From: Isochrysis galbana
Taxonomy: Eukaryota; Haptophyta; Isochrysidales; Isochrysidaceae
Reading direction: 5' to 3'
Assembly (NCBI GenBank): GCA_018136815.1
Contig: CM030935.1
Location: 6,542,955 to 6,569,054 of the forward strand
DNA length: 26,100 bases
Below the pieces are notes generated by a model. That model saw only the letters and a program-made list of their open reading frames with translations. It searched no databases and was not told the DNA's origin. A program made the translations under genes and the position numbers. Of this stretch, positions 8,601-17,641 are shown piece by piece; within the stretch, counting starts at the first letter, position 1; each line of letters starts with the position of its first letter.

Positions 8601-8745
8601 CCCCGCCGAACGGCTATCTCGGAAGCCGGAGTCGACACTTGACCCGGGCTCCTGGAAACAGGTTTGCCCCGGAGATAGTCGCGACCCGACTCTCCGAAAT
8701 TCGTGTACGTCTACAAGTTCTTCTATTACTCCGCACGCTATTAGG

Positions 8746-9717
8746 ATGTTAGGGCCGATTCTCGCTCGCTGCCCCTCTTGGAATCTATTTCTACGGATAC
8801 TATGCTGTCTTCGGTTTCTTCAAATTCGCCTAGGTCTTTCGACGCATCTTCATCCCTGGATTCACCCCCGACGGCCCTGCCCAAGGGGTGGGCTAGGTGG
8901 ATTCGACGCGTCTTCGGTCTCTTCGTTTCGTAAACAATCAGTTGTGAAGCCCTCGAGGGCTGTCGACTCGGTATCATCTTCTGCTCTAGGTTCTATGGAT
9001 AGGTCCGACGTGGCCGCTGCCGCGTCCGAAAACGTTGTTGCTGCTTTACCTGTTTCTGCTCTTTCCCGGCGGGACCCCACTGGAGACCTCTCTCCCAAGG
9101 GCCATAGCCGGAGCCGCTCTGCGGACGAATCGTCGTTGTCTACCGTAGGTTCTCGTGCTGTTGAGGCGGAGACTAGTGTCTCCTCTTCACCTCTCTCCCC
9201 GGTTCGTTATATTTCTCCGTCGTCGTGTTCATTCTCTCGTCTCGAAGTTGCACCCGTTCTCGTTTCTGATCTGGTTCCCGACCCGGAAGGGTCGGCTTCC
9301 GGAGTCAATGAAGATGAAGGTTCCAAGGGAGCTGCGGCTTTCCGCGCTCACGCCGTGGCCACCGCAGACTCGGGAGACGCAGGGGCCGTCGACTACGATC
9401 CCTCGTCGCGCACCATACGGACGCCGGCGTCTCCTCTTTCTCTCGGCTCTCCGGAGGATCCCCGTTCCAGGGATCGCCCGCCGGAGCCAACCCCCTTCAG
9501 GTCTAGCCCACCGAAACTCGAGGGCGACGACCTCCTTCCCCTGAATTCCGTTGCCGAGGCCATCCACCGGATCGCCGTGGTTGGTTGTTCCTCGGCCGCC
9601 AAGTCTACTGCAACTGCCCGCGCCCCTACGCGCGAGCTCCAAATGTTAGCCGCCTCCCGTGCCCGGCTAGCGGTTCCTCCGTCATCTTGCCCCGCCATCT
9701 CGCCGAAGCTGCTCTAG
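8746..9717 (+). CDS. ORF1 of the chromovirus (position of gag), Ser-rich, no recognised domain
   Basis: From an ATG at 8746 the frame runs 323 residues to a TAG at 9715-9717. It is rich in Ser, Pro, Ala and Asp and largely disordered-looking. I see no capsid-like region and no CCHC zinc knuckle, so calling it gag rests on position only. The start is uncertain. Another frame has an ATG at 8802 and a 43-codon Ser-rich frame ending at 8933, whose composition resembles the later part of ORF1, so a frameshift or intron near 8890-8935 is possible and the true N-terminus may lie in the gap. The end overlaps the methyltransferase frame by 211 bases (9507-9717), with the latter in the -1 frame. Confidence 0.45.
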   Translation: MLGPILARCPSWNLFLRILCCLRFLQIRLGLSTHLHPWIHPRRPCPRGGLGGFDASSVSSFRKQSVVKPSRAVDSVSSSALGSMDRSDVAAAASENVVAALPVSALSRRDPTGDLSPKGHSRSRSADESSLSTVGSRAVEAETSVSSSPLSPVRYISPSSCSFSRLEVAPVLVSDLVPDPEGSASGVNEDEGSKGAAAFRAHAVATADSGDAGAVDYDPSSRTIRTPASPLSLGSPEDPRSRDRPPEPTPFRSSPPKLEGDDLLPLNSVAEAIHRIAVVGCSSAAKSTATARAPTRELQMLAASRARLAVPPSSCPAISPKLL

Positions 9718-10643
9718 CCGTGCGGCGGCCGCACGCGAGCACTCATTCATCACCCTCTGCCGTACTGCCGACGCATTTTGACGAGCTTTGCGCTGAGTTA
9801 GCGGCGATCCACGACGCCGTGACGTTCGACGCGGCCGAGGGGATTCCTCCACCCCGCGTTCTAGTCGTCGGTGAAGCTAGCGGGGTCGTGTCTTCGATGT
9901 TCCTACTCGCCGGAGCGCACGTCGCGACGTGCGATCTACGACCGTCGGAGATCGACTACATTCCCCACTTCTGCGGAGATGCTCTTCACATTCAAAACCT
10001 CGGTTGGGACCTCGTGGTCGCGCATCCGCCGTGCACGTATTTGTCGGCGGTGAGTTGCCAGTGGCTCGATCGGGAGCCGGGACGACGCCAGGCTCTCGAA
10101 TCCGCCGCTAGAGTCTTCCTCGCCATGGCAAGCGCCGACGCGCCTTTCGTTGCCGTCGAAAATCCTCGAATGCACGCGGAAGCCTCTGCCTTAGTCGGGG
10201 GGTTGCGACCGCGGCAGTTTGTGCAGCCGTGGCAGCACGGCACGGGCCATCAAAAGGCAACTGGCCTGTACCTGACGGCTTCACTCCCGCCCCTGCAGCC
10301 TTCGAAGATTGTCGAGGGACGTCTATCCGCGATGGCGGATCTATCGCCGTCGCCCCACCGTGGCGCCCTTCGCAGCCGCACCTATGTGGGCATTGCCGGT
10401 GCAATGGCGGCCCAGTGGATGCCGGTCTTGCGCCGTTATGCGCGCGAAGCCAAGGCGTCGCGTTCGCTCGACTTCACGGTGGACTGGGCAATTTCCCAAG
10501 CTGCTGCCAGCTTGAGAGAACGCCCTTCGCTTTGCTCGACCGGCTTCGAACTGGCTGAGCCGAGGACGGCTCTGGCTCGCTTCATGGAGGGGGAGGCGAG
10601 GCAGCTTCTAGCTCTCACCTCACGCCTCCCAGCGGTACGCTAG
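9507..10643 (+). CDS. Phage-like cytosine-C5 DNA methyltransferase-like protein inside a chromovirus
   Basis: The frame is open from 9507 to TAG 10641-10643; the first ATG (9897-9899) lies inside motif I, so translation probably enters from ORF1 by -1 frameshifting, or through a non-AUG start or splicing. The core (about 9855-10430) has the order of C5-cytosine methyltransferases, in the short form common in phages. A glycine-containing motif I region (RVLVVGEASGVVSS) is followed by an acidic CDLRPSE strand end. Motif IV is HPPCTYL with the candidate catalytic Cys at 10032-10034, and motif VI is VENPRM (Glu 10158-10160). Then come QPWQHGTGHQKATGLYL and the motif-VIII-like RSRTY (10371-10385) followed by GIAGAMAAQW. 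The family methylates C5 of cytosine in DNA. No separate target-recognition domain is obvious. Activity and specificity are unknown; it might modify element cDNA or host chromatin DNA. Confidence 0.75.
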   Translation, partial: PTETRGRRPPSPEFRCRGHPPDRRGWLFLGRQVYCNCPRPYARAPNVSRLPCPASGSSVILPRHLAEAALAVRRPHASTHSSPSAVLPTHFDELCAELAAIHDAVTFDAAEGIPPPRVLVVGEASGVVSSMFLLAGAHVATCDLRPSEIDYIPHFCGDALHIQNLGWDLVVAHPPCTYLSAVSCQWLDREPGRRQALESAARVFLAMASADAPFVAVENPRMHAEASALVGGLRPRQFVQPWQHGTGHQKATGLYLTASLPPLQPSKIVEGRLSAMADLSPSPHRGALRSRTYVGIAGAMAAQWMPVLRRYAREAKASRSLDFTVDWAISQAAASLRERPSLCSTGFELAEPRTALARFMEGEARQLLALTSRLPAVR

Positions 10644-13600
10644 TGTCCGATTCGGTAGTCGTGATCTCAGACGCGGGCCCCGTTGCCGATGCGTCTCGCC
10701 TGCTCCATCGGAAGGACTCGGAAACCAACGCATCGCAAGACGGGACCGTGGCGGAAGTGGACTGCTTCACGCCGTGGGAGTGGCCCATGAAGGACCGCTC
10801 TACAACGCCAGGCCCTCCAAACACGGTGAAGAAGCGCCGCAGCAAGTGGCAGGTCTTCGATCGTGATGTAATTTCGGGGGTCCATCGGTGGCAGGATGTC
10901 ACGCCTTCCATCGCCCAAGAAATCGCTGAGCAAGCGGCAGCTGCGGAGCCGTCGGAACCTTCCATCTTGTCTCGACTGGGCTCCCAAGGCATCAATGCAC
11001 TATCTCCGAGCGCCTCCTTCACGGCTGGCGACGAGGGAGTGGCCGAACTGACCAATTCGTTCGTAGCCGAAAGGCCACTCGAAACCTGGGATGTCGGGCC
11101 CGACTCGGGAGAAGATGACACGCCCGAGATGCCAGAACACCGGAGCATGCAGACCCTCGAGACCAAGCCCTCCGACGCCGCCGAAGGAGAGGGTACTCCA
11201 CGGGCACTGTGTTGCGATGGGGCTGCCGCTAGGGGTCTCAGTGCGGCTGGTTTTTCCGAGTTGTCGAAGCTTCCGAAGACAGACTTGCAGAAGTCCCTGG
11301 AGAAGGAATGGTCACGCCAAATGGATCAACCTCGGCATCCGACGGACCGTCGAGGGCTAGGCTATGATGGCGTGCCTAACCCCTCTAGTTCGGCAGAGGC
11401 ATCCCCATACTCTTCAATACCATTCGTGCCGCAGACGGTAGCCGCCGCTATCGAGCGAGTGCCCCACGTCGATGAATCTTCTCCGTCCAGGCCAGCCTCC
11501 AATCCAACCACCCCGTCACCCGGAGCCGGAACCTCGCTTCCAGTAGAATCTATCGCGGACACGCCGCCGCCGCTCTACCCTCGTCACTGCCTCTATGTCC
11601 GCGATCTCGTGGTCTGCCGTGCCGATGGCGACCGCGCAGCTCAAGGGTTCGTTCTCCCGGACGTTGCCCTCACGGTGAACAGCACCCTGGCTGACACTGG
11701 AGCGGGCCCGTCAGTAATCACCACTGCTCTTCTCGATCGACTACCTGAAGACGCTTGCGTCGAACGCGTATCGGACGCTACCGTCCCCAACCTACATGGG
11801 CCGGACGGCCTTCCTCTCATCACTAGGGGCCGGGCTAGCCTCGTCTTCTCCTTGTCCGGTCGCCTCTTCCGTCATTCGTTCGCGGTCATCGAAGGAAACG
11901 CGATGCTGCTGCTCGGGAACGATTTTTTGGCCGCTCACTCCGCTACCATTTCTCTCGACGCCGCGAGCTCAGAGGGAAGCCTCCGCCTCCGTCCGGCCTC
12001 TGGCGATGCAGAAGATTCTTCAAGAGTCCTTTCCGAATGCGTAGTCAGAGTTTCCACGGCGCCGCCCCCAGTCGCGGACTCCGGCTTCGTCGGAGCTATC
12101 TCGATGTCACCCGGTCAGCCGCTGACTGTCGACTTTCTGGAGAGGTCGACGGCAACACGAGAGATCCCGGCCGGATCGGAGGGTGAGGCTGCTGCTGATG
12201 CTAGGCAGCCACTCTATACACCTCTCTTTGAGTCTGCCGACGAGTTTGCGGCCAAAGCTCCGGCGTCTACCTCGTCCGAATATCTTCTCTACACGGAGCA
12301 AGCGGTGACGATTCCTGCCTTCCACCGCGCAACCATCTGGGTCAGGGTTCCGCTAGCTCTCCGAGATCATTCGGACTGCGCGATGCTGGTCGACCGCCTA
12401 CCAAATCGCGAGGCTCTCGATTCGTCTCCTCTCGTAATGCCCACGGTGGTCACGCCCACGGACGATCATCGCATCGCGGTGACGATCGTCCACACCGGGG
12501 TCAATGCGCTGACCCTGCCGTCTCTGCATCCGATAGCTTCGCTCCAGGTGCGCTTCAAGTTGCACCGGGGCTGGACTCCGACTGGAAGCGAGGGGGATGG
12601 TGACCCTGTCACCGCGCTGAGCGAGGAGCAACGAGCCCTACTCGACTCAGCCACCATCGATCCAGACCGGCTTCTTTCCGACGATCAACGAGAAGAAGTA
12701 CGCCAACTCTTGGCCCGGCGCATCAAAGCTTTCGCGTTGCACCCGGGGGCTCCAAACCATACGCACGTTCTCGAGGTGGAGTTGCCACTCAACCCCGGCG
12801 CTGTTCCTCACCGGCACGCTCCGTCTAGAGTGGGCCGCGCAGGCGAGCTCATCATAGAAGAGGAGGTAGCCAAGATGGAAGCCGCCGGCATTATTCGCAA
12901 GTCAAATTCGGCTTGGGCTTCCCGAGTAGTCCTGGTCAGCAAGAAAGATGGCTCCGTTCGATTCTGCGTGGACTACCGCGACACGAACGCCAAGCTACGC
13001 GTCGAGGATAGCCCTCTACCCCTCATTGTAGAGGCTATTGATAGGCTAGCGTCCGGCCAAGGGCCGCTCAGTTCTCTCTTTTTATGTACTCTCGATTTAG
13101 CCTCTGGTTTTTGGGGCATCCCGATCAAAGAGTCGCACAAACATATCACCGCTTTCACTACCCACCGCGGCAAATACGAGTTCAACTTTCTACCGTTCGG
13201 CATCCAATCAGGTCCCTCCTACATGTGCCGCTTGATGGACATCGTTCTCGGTGCGCTAGCGTGGGAGATCTGCATGCCTTACCTCGATGATGTGGGCATC
13301 TGGTCAACGGGCGTGGGACCTTCCGAAGAGGCCAGGGCACAGGCTTCGTTCGAGCAAATGCTTCACCGGCTAGACCTAGTTCTCGAGCGGCTAGAGTGGG
13401 CCGGCCTGACCTGCAAGATGTCCAAGTGTGTCTTCTTTGCCACCTCTACGGAGTACCTCGGTCACGTTGTCTCGAGGGAAGGTCTCAAGATGGACCCGAA
13501 GAAGGTCGCAGCTGTCGCCGACATCGACCCGTCATCCATCAACTCCTTGGAAGCGGTTCGATCTTTCCTCGGCCTTTGCTCCTACTATCGTCGATTCATT

Positions 13601-16060
13601 CGCCAATTCGCCGCTAAGGCTGCTCCTCTCACTGCCCTCACGCGGAAGGGCTGTGACGTGGCAAAGGAGTCTCAGTCCGAGGAGTGTCGCCGAGCTATCC
13701 AAGAGCTCAAGACAGCGATCACTTCGGAGCCCGTCTTGACTCCACCCAGGGATGATCGGCCCTTCATCGTCAAGACCGATGGGGCTAGCAAGTTGGGCAT
13801 CGCCGGCATCCTCTCGCAGCTAGGAGACGATAACCGTGAACGAGTCGTTGGGTACTACGCTCGCAGTCTCACCTCGGCCGAACGCCATTGGACGGTGACC
13901 GAGATTGAGCTCTTGGCTGCCCTGGAATCAATCCGAAATTGGCGACCCTACCTTTGGGGGCGTCGGTTCAAGTTAGTCGTCGACCACTCCGCGCTGCGAT
14001 GGCTGCATACCATGAAGGATCAAGTAGCCGGTGGGCCAGCCTCTCGGCTGACTCGGTGGGCTCTCAAGTTGGCTGAGTACCGGTTCGATGTCGAACATAA
14101 ACCAGGAGCTGTTCATCAGGATGCTGACGGGCTGTCTCGGCTAGCATCCCTGGAGCCGGAACACGAAGACGAACCACTCGCCGGCCCAGCGTCGTTAGCG
14201 GTACGTGAGCCTGGCTCAGAGTCTCTAGCCGAGCATGAACGGTCTCATCCGGTGGCTGCCATCACGCGCTCCGTAGCTACGGCGCGAGGGCTTCAAGCCT
14301 TGGACCGATCTCGTCGTCGAGCCTCCGATTCCGGGCCCGCCATCCAGTCCAGTTATTTGGCTCCGGGTACGCCGACTTCCGAAGAGATGAGAGCGGCCCT
14401 GGCGGAAGATCCGTTCGTAGAGCCACTCCTAGGTTCAGGAGAGACGGTCAATCACGAGCCATCAGGCCAAGGGTCGCCTCCGCCGGCCGTCGCCTCGGGC
14501 CCCATTGCCGACGATGATTCGTGTTCCAGTCCTGTCGCTCCCGCTCCCGTTTCCGCTCAGCAATCCAAGATGTTTCGCCGTTTCGTCGTTCACGATGGGC
14601 TCGTCTACTATCGCACCGTTCCTGACTCCACCGACCCGGACTCGCTAGTGCTCTATGTTCCGCCCTCGTTGCGGTCTCGCTACCTCTTTGCCTACCACGA
14701 TCGCTCCGGTCACCTTGGAGTTTCTCGTATGTCCGGTCTTCTTCGTACTCGGGTATACTGGCCTGGCATGTCTTCCGACGTTGCATCCTACGTCCGGGAA
14801 TGCCACGAGTGCACCCTCGCCAAGCCGCTACCTAGGGCTCTAGCGTCGCCCTCCGGTCTCTCCGTGGGCACCTACCCCTTTGATGTGGTCTACTGCGACG
14901 TGCTCGCACTGGCTCCCACTCACAACTTCGTGCCTGGAGTCTCGGGTTACGACAAGCTGGTCGTCTTCATCGACTCGCTCACTCGATGGATTGAGGCTGA
15001 GCCGTCGAATGGGGATCCCTCGTCGGAGATGGCCTTGGACATGTTCATCCGCTTGATTGTGACGCGGTATGGAGTCCCTAGGCAGCTTCGAACCGACGCC
15101 GGTTCGAATCTATGTTCGGTTCTTGTTTCGCGTATTCTGGAGCTCACCGGGACTGATTTGTCGAGTACAGAGCCGTACCGACATGAAGGTGTAGGCTTCG
15201 TCGAACGCGCTCAGCAAACGCTCATCCGTTTAATGCGCGCCTCGAACGAGGGTGGCGGTCATTGGGTCGACCATTTGCCGTTCCTACTCCTCTCGTTGAG
15301 GGCTTCCTCCGGTCGTGTCACCTCCCGGTCTCCAGCGTCTTTGATCTTTGGGCGTGAGCTGCGTCTGCCCGCTCAACTCTCTGATCCGAAGTCTGTTTCG
15401 CCAACTGCTCTCGAGGCGGCGTCCGCCGACGTTCGCTCGTACGCATCCAGGCTCAATGCGAGCCTCCGCCTCTCTTGGTCCAGCGCTCTCGAGGCTACCC
15501 TAGCCGCTCAGGCTGAGTCAGTCCGTGACGCTACCATCAAGTCTCAAAGACCAGCGCGTTTCGAACCTGGGGATCGCGTCTGCATGCGATTACCAGGCCA
15601 TGCCAACAAGTTGCAATTCATCTACTCGGGTCCCTACCGCGTCGTAGAGGCTCTGTCCGACACTAGGTACCGACTCCGTGATTTGGAGAACCGGTTAGTC
15701 AAGGAGGAGGTGCATATCTCGAACCTCCGGCCGTATCATACTTTCGTTGATGAAGAGCCGCTGGCTGACGACGAGTACATCGTTGAAAAGTTGCTCGATC
15801 GTCGTAGCCATGGCGATTCCACCGAGTACCTCGTGAAGTGGCGTGGCTATTCTCTTCGAGAAGCCACCTGGGAGCCTCGTTCCGAGTTGCTCCGTCGTTG
15901 TTCTGATTTGCTTGATGATTATGATCGCTCCGTCGAAGAGACTTGTCCAGAAGATGTTGAGTCCCCGGAAGCAACTTCTTCGTCGGCCAGGAATACTCCT
16001 CTTCCTCCCGTTCTCGATGCGCCGTCTTCGCGCACTCGATCCAGGCTCCATTCTCGTTGA
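10559..16060 (+). CDS. Chromovirus pol polyprotein: protease, RT, RNase H, integrase, chromodomain
   Basis: The frame is open from 10559; a GTG at 10643 overlaps the methyltransferase stop, and the first ATG is 10787. Numbering residues from 10643: 1-300 unrecognised, Ser/Pro-rich. Retropepsin has ADTGA with Asp351 and LLLGND near 424. RT (about 715-920) has FCVDYR (774) and YLDD (880-883). RNase H has Asp1046, Glu1089 and Asp1114. The integrase zinc finger is His1352, His1357, Cys1387 and Cys1390 (H-x4-H-x29-C-x2-C). The integrase core is Asp1419, Asp1485 and Glu1521, spaced 65 and 35. A C-terminal chromodomain spans about 1711-1762 (EYIVEKLLDRR, EYLVKWRGY, ATWEP). Chromodomains steer integration to modified histones. 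All catalytic residues are present. It is in the -1 frame relative to the methyltransferase ORF, overlapping by 85 bases, so it is probably made as a fusion; no canonical slippery heptamer was found in the overlap. Confidence 0.95.
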   Translation, partial: AEDGSGSLHGGGGEAASSSHLTPPSGTLVSDSVVVISDAGPVADASRLLHRKDSETNASQDGTVAEVDCFTPWEWPMKDRSTTPGPPNTVKKRRSKWQVFDRDVISGVHRWQDVTPSIAQEIAEQAAAAEPSEPSILSRLGSQGINALSPSASFTAGDEGVAELTNSFVAERPLETWDVGPDSGEDDTPEMPEHRSMQTLETKPSDAAEGEGTPRALCCDGAAARGLSAAGFSELSKLPKTDLQKSLEKEWSRQMDQPRHPTDRRGLGYDGVPNPSSSAEASPYSSIPFVPQTVAAAIERVPHVDESSPSRPASNPTTPSPGAGTSLPVESIADTPPPLYPRHCLYVRDLVVCRADGDRAAQGFVLPDVALTVNSTLADTGAGPSVITTALLDRLPEDACVERVSDATVPNLHGPDGLPLITRGRASLVFSLSGRLFRHSFAVIEGNAMLLLGNDFLAAHSATISLDAASSEGSLRLRPASGDAEDSSRVLSECVVRVSTAPPPVADSGFVGAISMSPGQPLTVDFLERSTATREIPAGSEGEAAADARQPLYTPLFESADEFAAKAPASTSSEYLLYTEQAVTIPAFHRATIWVRVPLALRDHSDCAMLVDRLPNREALDSSPLVMPTVVTPTDDHRIAVTIVHTGVNALTLPSLHPIASLQVRFKLHRGWTPTGSEGDGDPVTALSEEQRALLDSATIDPDRLLSDDQREEVRQLLARRIKAFALHPGAPNHTHVLEVELPLNPGAVPHRHAPSRVGRAGELIIEEEVAKMEAAGIIRKSNSAWASRVVLVSKKDGSVRFCVDYRDTNAKLRVEDSPLPLIVEAIDRLASGQGPLSSLFLCTLDLASGFWGIPIKESHKHITAFTTHRGKYEFNFLPFGIQSGPSYMCRLMDIVLGALAWEICMPYLDDVGIWSTGVGPSEEARAQASFEQMLHRLDLVLERLEWAGLTCKMSKCVFFATSTEYLGHVVSREGLKMDPKKVAAVADIDPSSINSLEAVRSFLGLCSYYRRFIRQFAAKAAPLTALTRKGCDVAKESQSEECRRAIQELKTAITSEPVLTPPRDDRPFIVKTDGASKLGIAGILSQLGDDNRERVVGYYARSLTSAERHWTVTEIELLAALESIRNWRPYLWGRRFKLVVDHSALRWLHTMKDQVAGGPASRLTRWALKLAEYRFDVEHKPGAVHQDADGLSRLASLEPEHEDEPLAGPASLAVREPGSESLAEHERSHPVAAITRSVATARGLQALDRSRRRASDSGPAIQSSYLAPGTPTSEEMRAALAEDPFVEPLLGSGETVNHEPSGQGSPPPAVASGPIADDDSCSSPVAPAPVSAQQSKMFRRFVVHDGLVYYRTVPDSTDPDSLVLYVPPSLRSRYLFAYHDRSGHLGVSRMSGLLRTRVYWPGMSSDVASYVRECHECTLAKPLPRALASPSGLSVGTYPFDVVYCDVLALAPTHNFVPGVSGYDKLVVFIDSLTRWIEAEPSNGDPSSEMALDMFIRLIVTRYGVPRQLRTDAGSNLCSVLVSRILELTGTDLSSTEPYRHEGVGFVERAQQTLIRLMRASNEGGGHWVDHLPFLLLSLRASSGRVTSRSPASLIFGRELRLPAQLSDPKSVSPTALEAASADVRSYASRLNASLRLSWSSALEATLAAQAESVRDATIKSQRPARFEPGDRVCMRLPGHANKLQFIYSGPYRVVEALSDTRYRLRDLENRLVKEEVHISNLRPYHTFVDEEPLADDEYIVEKLLDRRSHGDSTEYLVKWRGYSLREATWEPRSELLRRCSDLLDDYDRSVEETCPEDVESPEATSSSARNTPLPPVLDAPSSRTRSRLHSR

Positions 16061-16447
16061 TCCCATGTCTTGGGTAAGGGACCCGTCCCTCTAGGCTAGC
16101 CCCACGCCTCGGCTAGGGCTCCGAGTTCAAATTTCTGTCAGAGCGAATCATGGAGGTGCTGAACGCGTGCTGCCCGCGCTCTACACCCGGCGCAACACCC
16201 GAGCAAAGCTCCTGTAAAAGGGAGAAGTGGGTGGGGCAGTGCGTACGAAAGAGGCCGCCGCGTTAAGCCGCCGATTTCGTGCTCGCTTTGGATCCAAAGG
16301 GTGTTCTTGTCTCCACGTTTCGCTCGCTATGTTTCGTTGCTTCTTGTTCCGATTCTGACCTCTGGTCAGCTCAGGTTCCAGGTTCCAGGTCTCTGTTTCC
16401 AGGTTCACCGCTCGACATCGGGAGACGTCTCGATCTTAGTCGGGGGG
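16061..16447 (+). other. Noncoding 3' region of the chromovirus, with a candidate polypurine tract
   Basis: This region separates the pol stop from the preferred LTR start. It contains a purine run AAAAGGGAGAAG (16216-16227) followed by TG, which is an alternative PPT/LTR junction. It ends with the run GGGGGG at 16442-16447, the preferred PPT. No coding signal is seen. Confidence 0.4.
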
Positions 16448-17568
16448 TGTCGCATTCATCCTAGATGATGCGATTTCCAGGCTCTTATTTCCAGGTCCTT
16501 CGCCGTGCGGCCACACGGTGAAGCTCAGGTACTTCTAGGTTGGTAGGGTTCGTCCCTAGCGATCTAGAATTCGAGTTCTTGTTTCGTTCCTTCTAGCCTG
16601 TTTGTCAGGTCTAGATTCCAGGTTTCCTCCTTTCGGGTAATCTTGACCCAAAGGAGCCAGGTCGCCTGTCACTCGCTGCGCGCTTGTCTCAGGCTCTCGA
16701 GTTACCTTGTGAAGGCTTGTTTAGCTTCTTGCAAGGCTTGTTGTTTCTTGTTGGGTTCCGGTTCTTTCTTGGGACCTGCTCACTTTCGTTGTCGTCCAGG
16801 CCTGTTCTTCGTAGGTTCTGCTTGGCCTGGTTAGGGTTTCGTTGCCTTCCCGCGTTCGGCGTTTGGCGTTCGCGTTGGCGTTCGGAAACTTCCTCTCACA
16901 TTCCCTAGGTCCGCTACCCTTGGCTTGTAGGTCCTTGCTTCTTTCTTCTCGGTCAAGGTTTTGGCGAGCGAGTCGGTTGCTCTAGCCGCTCGAGATTTGA
17001 GGTTTAATTTGCCATCTCCCCTTGGAGATCGGTGTAGGTTCGCTTCCTAGGTGAGGGAGTCTTTCCCCTTGATGCAAGTTACATGCAAGCCCTTGGCCCC
17101 TTTGGTGTTTCTTCCCCTTGGTTGCTACTCAGGGTTGTTCGTTAGAAGCGTCTAGAAGGTTCACGCTCAACGGCAAGATTTATTCGGTCGTGAAGACATC
17201 TCGTTGCGATCTGTATCCAAAGTGATCGCCGTGGTCGCGCGACAGGACGCTCCCCTTCGGACTCTCCGCTACGTGGGAAGTTACAACGGAGACACGCTCC
17301 GGCCGTCGCTGCGGAGTCTCTCTCTCTCTCGCTCTCTCTCTCCGTCTCTCGCGACGTGTTTGAGTTATCGGTGATTTGGGGTCGCGGTTGCTTGATAATT
17401 TGCTTGGTTTGGGTGAATGATTCCGGTGTGTTCGTGGGTCGGTGTATCCTGTTGTTCTCAGCTCCGTTGTCCGTCGTTGTTCGCTGCGTCGCTGCACTCA
17501 AGCAGCCTAGGCTCCCTCCCTGAGGGAAGAGTTCTTTGTAGGTCTAACAATCTCTTAAAACCCAACAC
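16448..17568 (+). repeat. Candidate 3' LTR of the chromovirus (boundaries tentative)
   Basis: The sequence GGGGGG directly followed by TGTCGCAT at 16448 looks like a Ty3/gypsy polypurine tract plus LTR start. About 1.1 kb later CCAACACA (17561-17568) could be the CA end. The stretch is noncoding and T/G-rich with many TTCCAGG-type short repeats. It also carries a C/T-rich microsatellite (about 17317-17347). Near its start are two hairpins: CGCATTCATC with GATGATGCG (16451-16472, one bulge) and CTTCGCCGTG with CACGGTGAAG (16498-16523, 10 pairs including one G-T). No second LTR is available in the window to confirm the ends, and the start could instead be 16228. Confidence 0.4.
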
Positions 17569-17641
17569 ACTAGGGCCGCTAGGAGCGCCTCGCCGCCCCA
17601 CAGCCCTTCGTTCGCCGTTCGTTCCCCGTCCAGACACCCAA

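Larger units (their letters stand above)
8601..17568 (+). mobile_element. Ty3/gypsy chromovirus carrying a cytosine methyltransferase-like ORF; 5' end missing
   Basis: Order on the plus strand: Ser-rich ORF1 (8746-9717), methyltransferase-like ORF (9507-10643), a long pol ORF with PR-RT-RH-INT-chromodomain (to 16060), then about 1.5 kb of noncoding sequence that should include the 3' LTR. PR, RT, RH and integrase all keep their catalytic residues and the pol frame is uninterrupted for over 5 kb, so this copy is young or under selection. The 5' LTR is not visible because of the gap at 8501-8600. The right boundary is uncertain and is placed just before the LINE-type element, at CCAACACA near 17561-17568. 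The ORF order gag-like, MTase, pol is unusual for Ty3/gypsy elements. Confidence 0.85.

Noticed and set aside
8093-8638. Lactonase frame extended through the gap to 8638
   Set aside because: A frame read across 100 placeholder bases is meaningless, and the extension has no Met and is low-complexity.
15101-15110. tRNA B-box-like sequence GGTTCGAATC
   Set aside because: It lies in the integrase coding region and has no tRNA cloverleaf around it.
16216-16229. Purine run AAAAGGGAGAAG followed by TG as the LTR start
   Set aside because: Kept only as the second choice; GGGGGG followed by TGTCGCAT at 16448 looks more like Ty3/gypsy junctions, though neither is proven.
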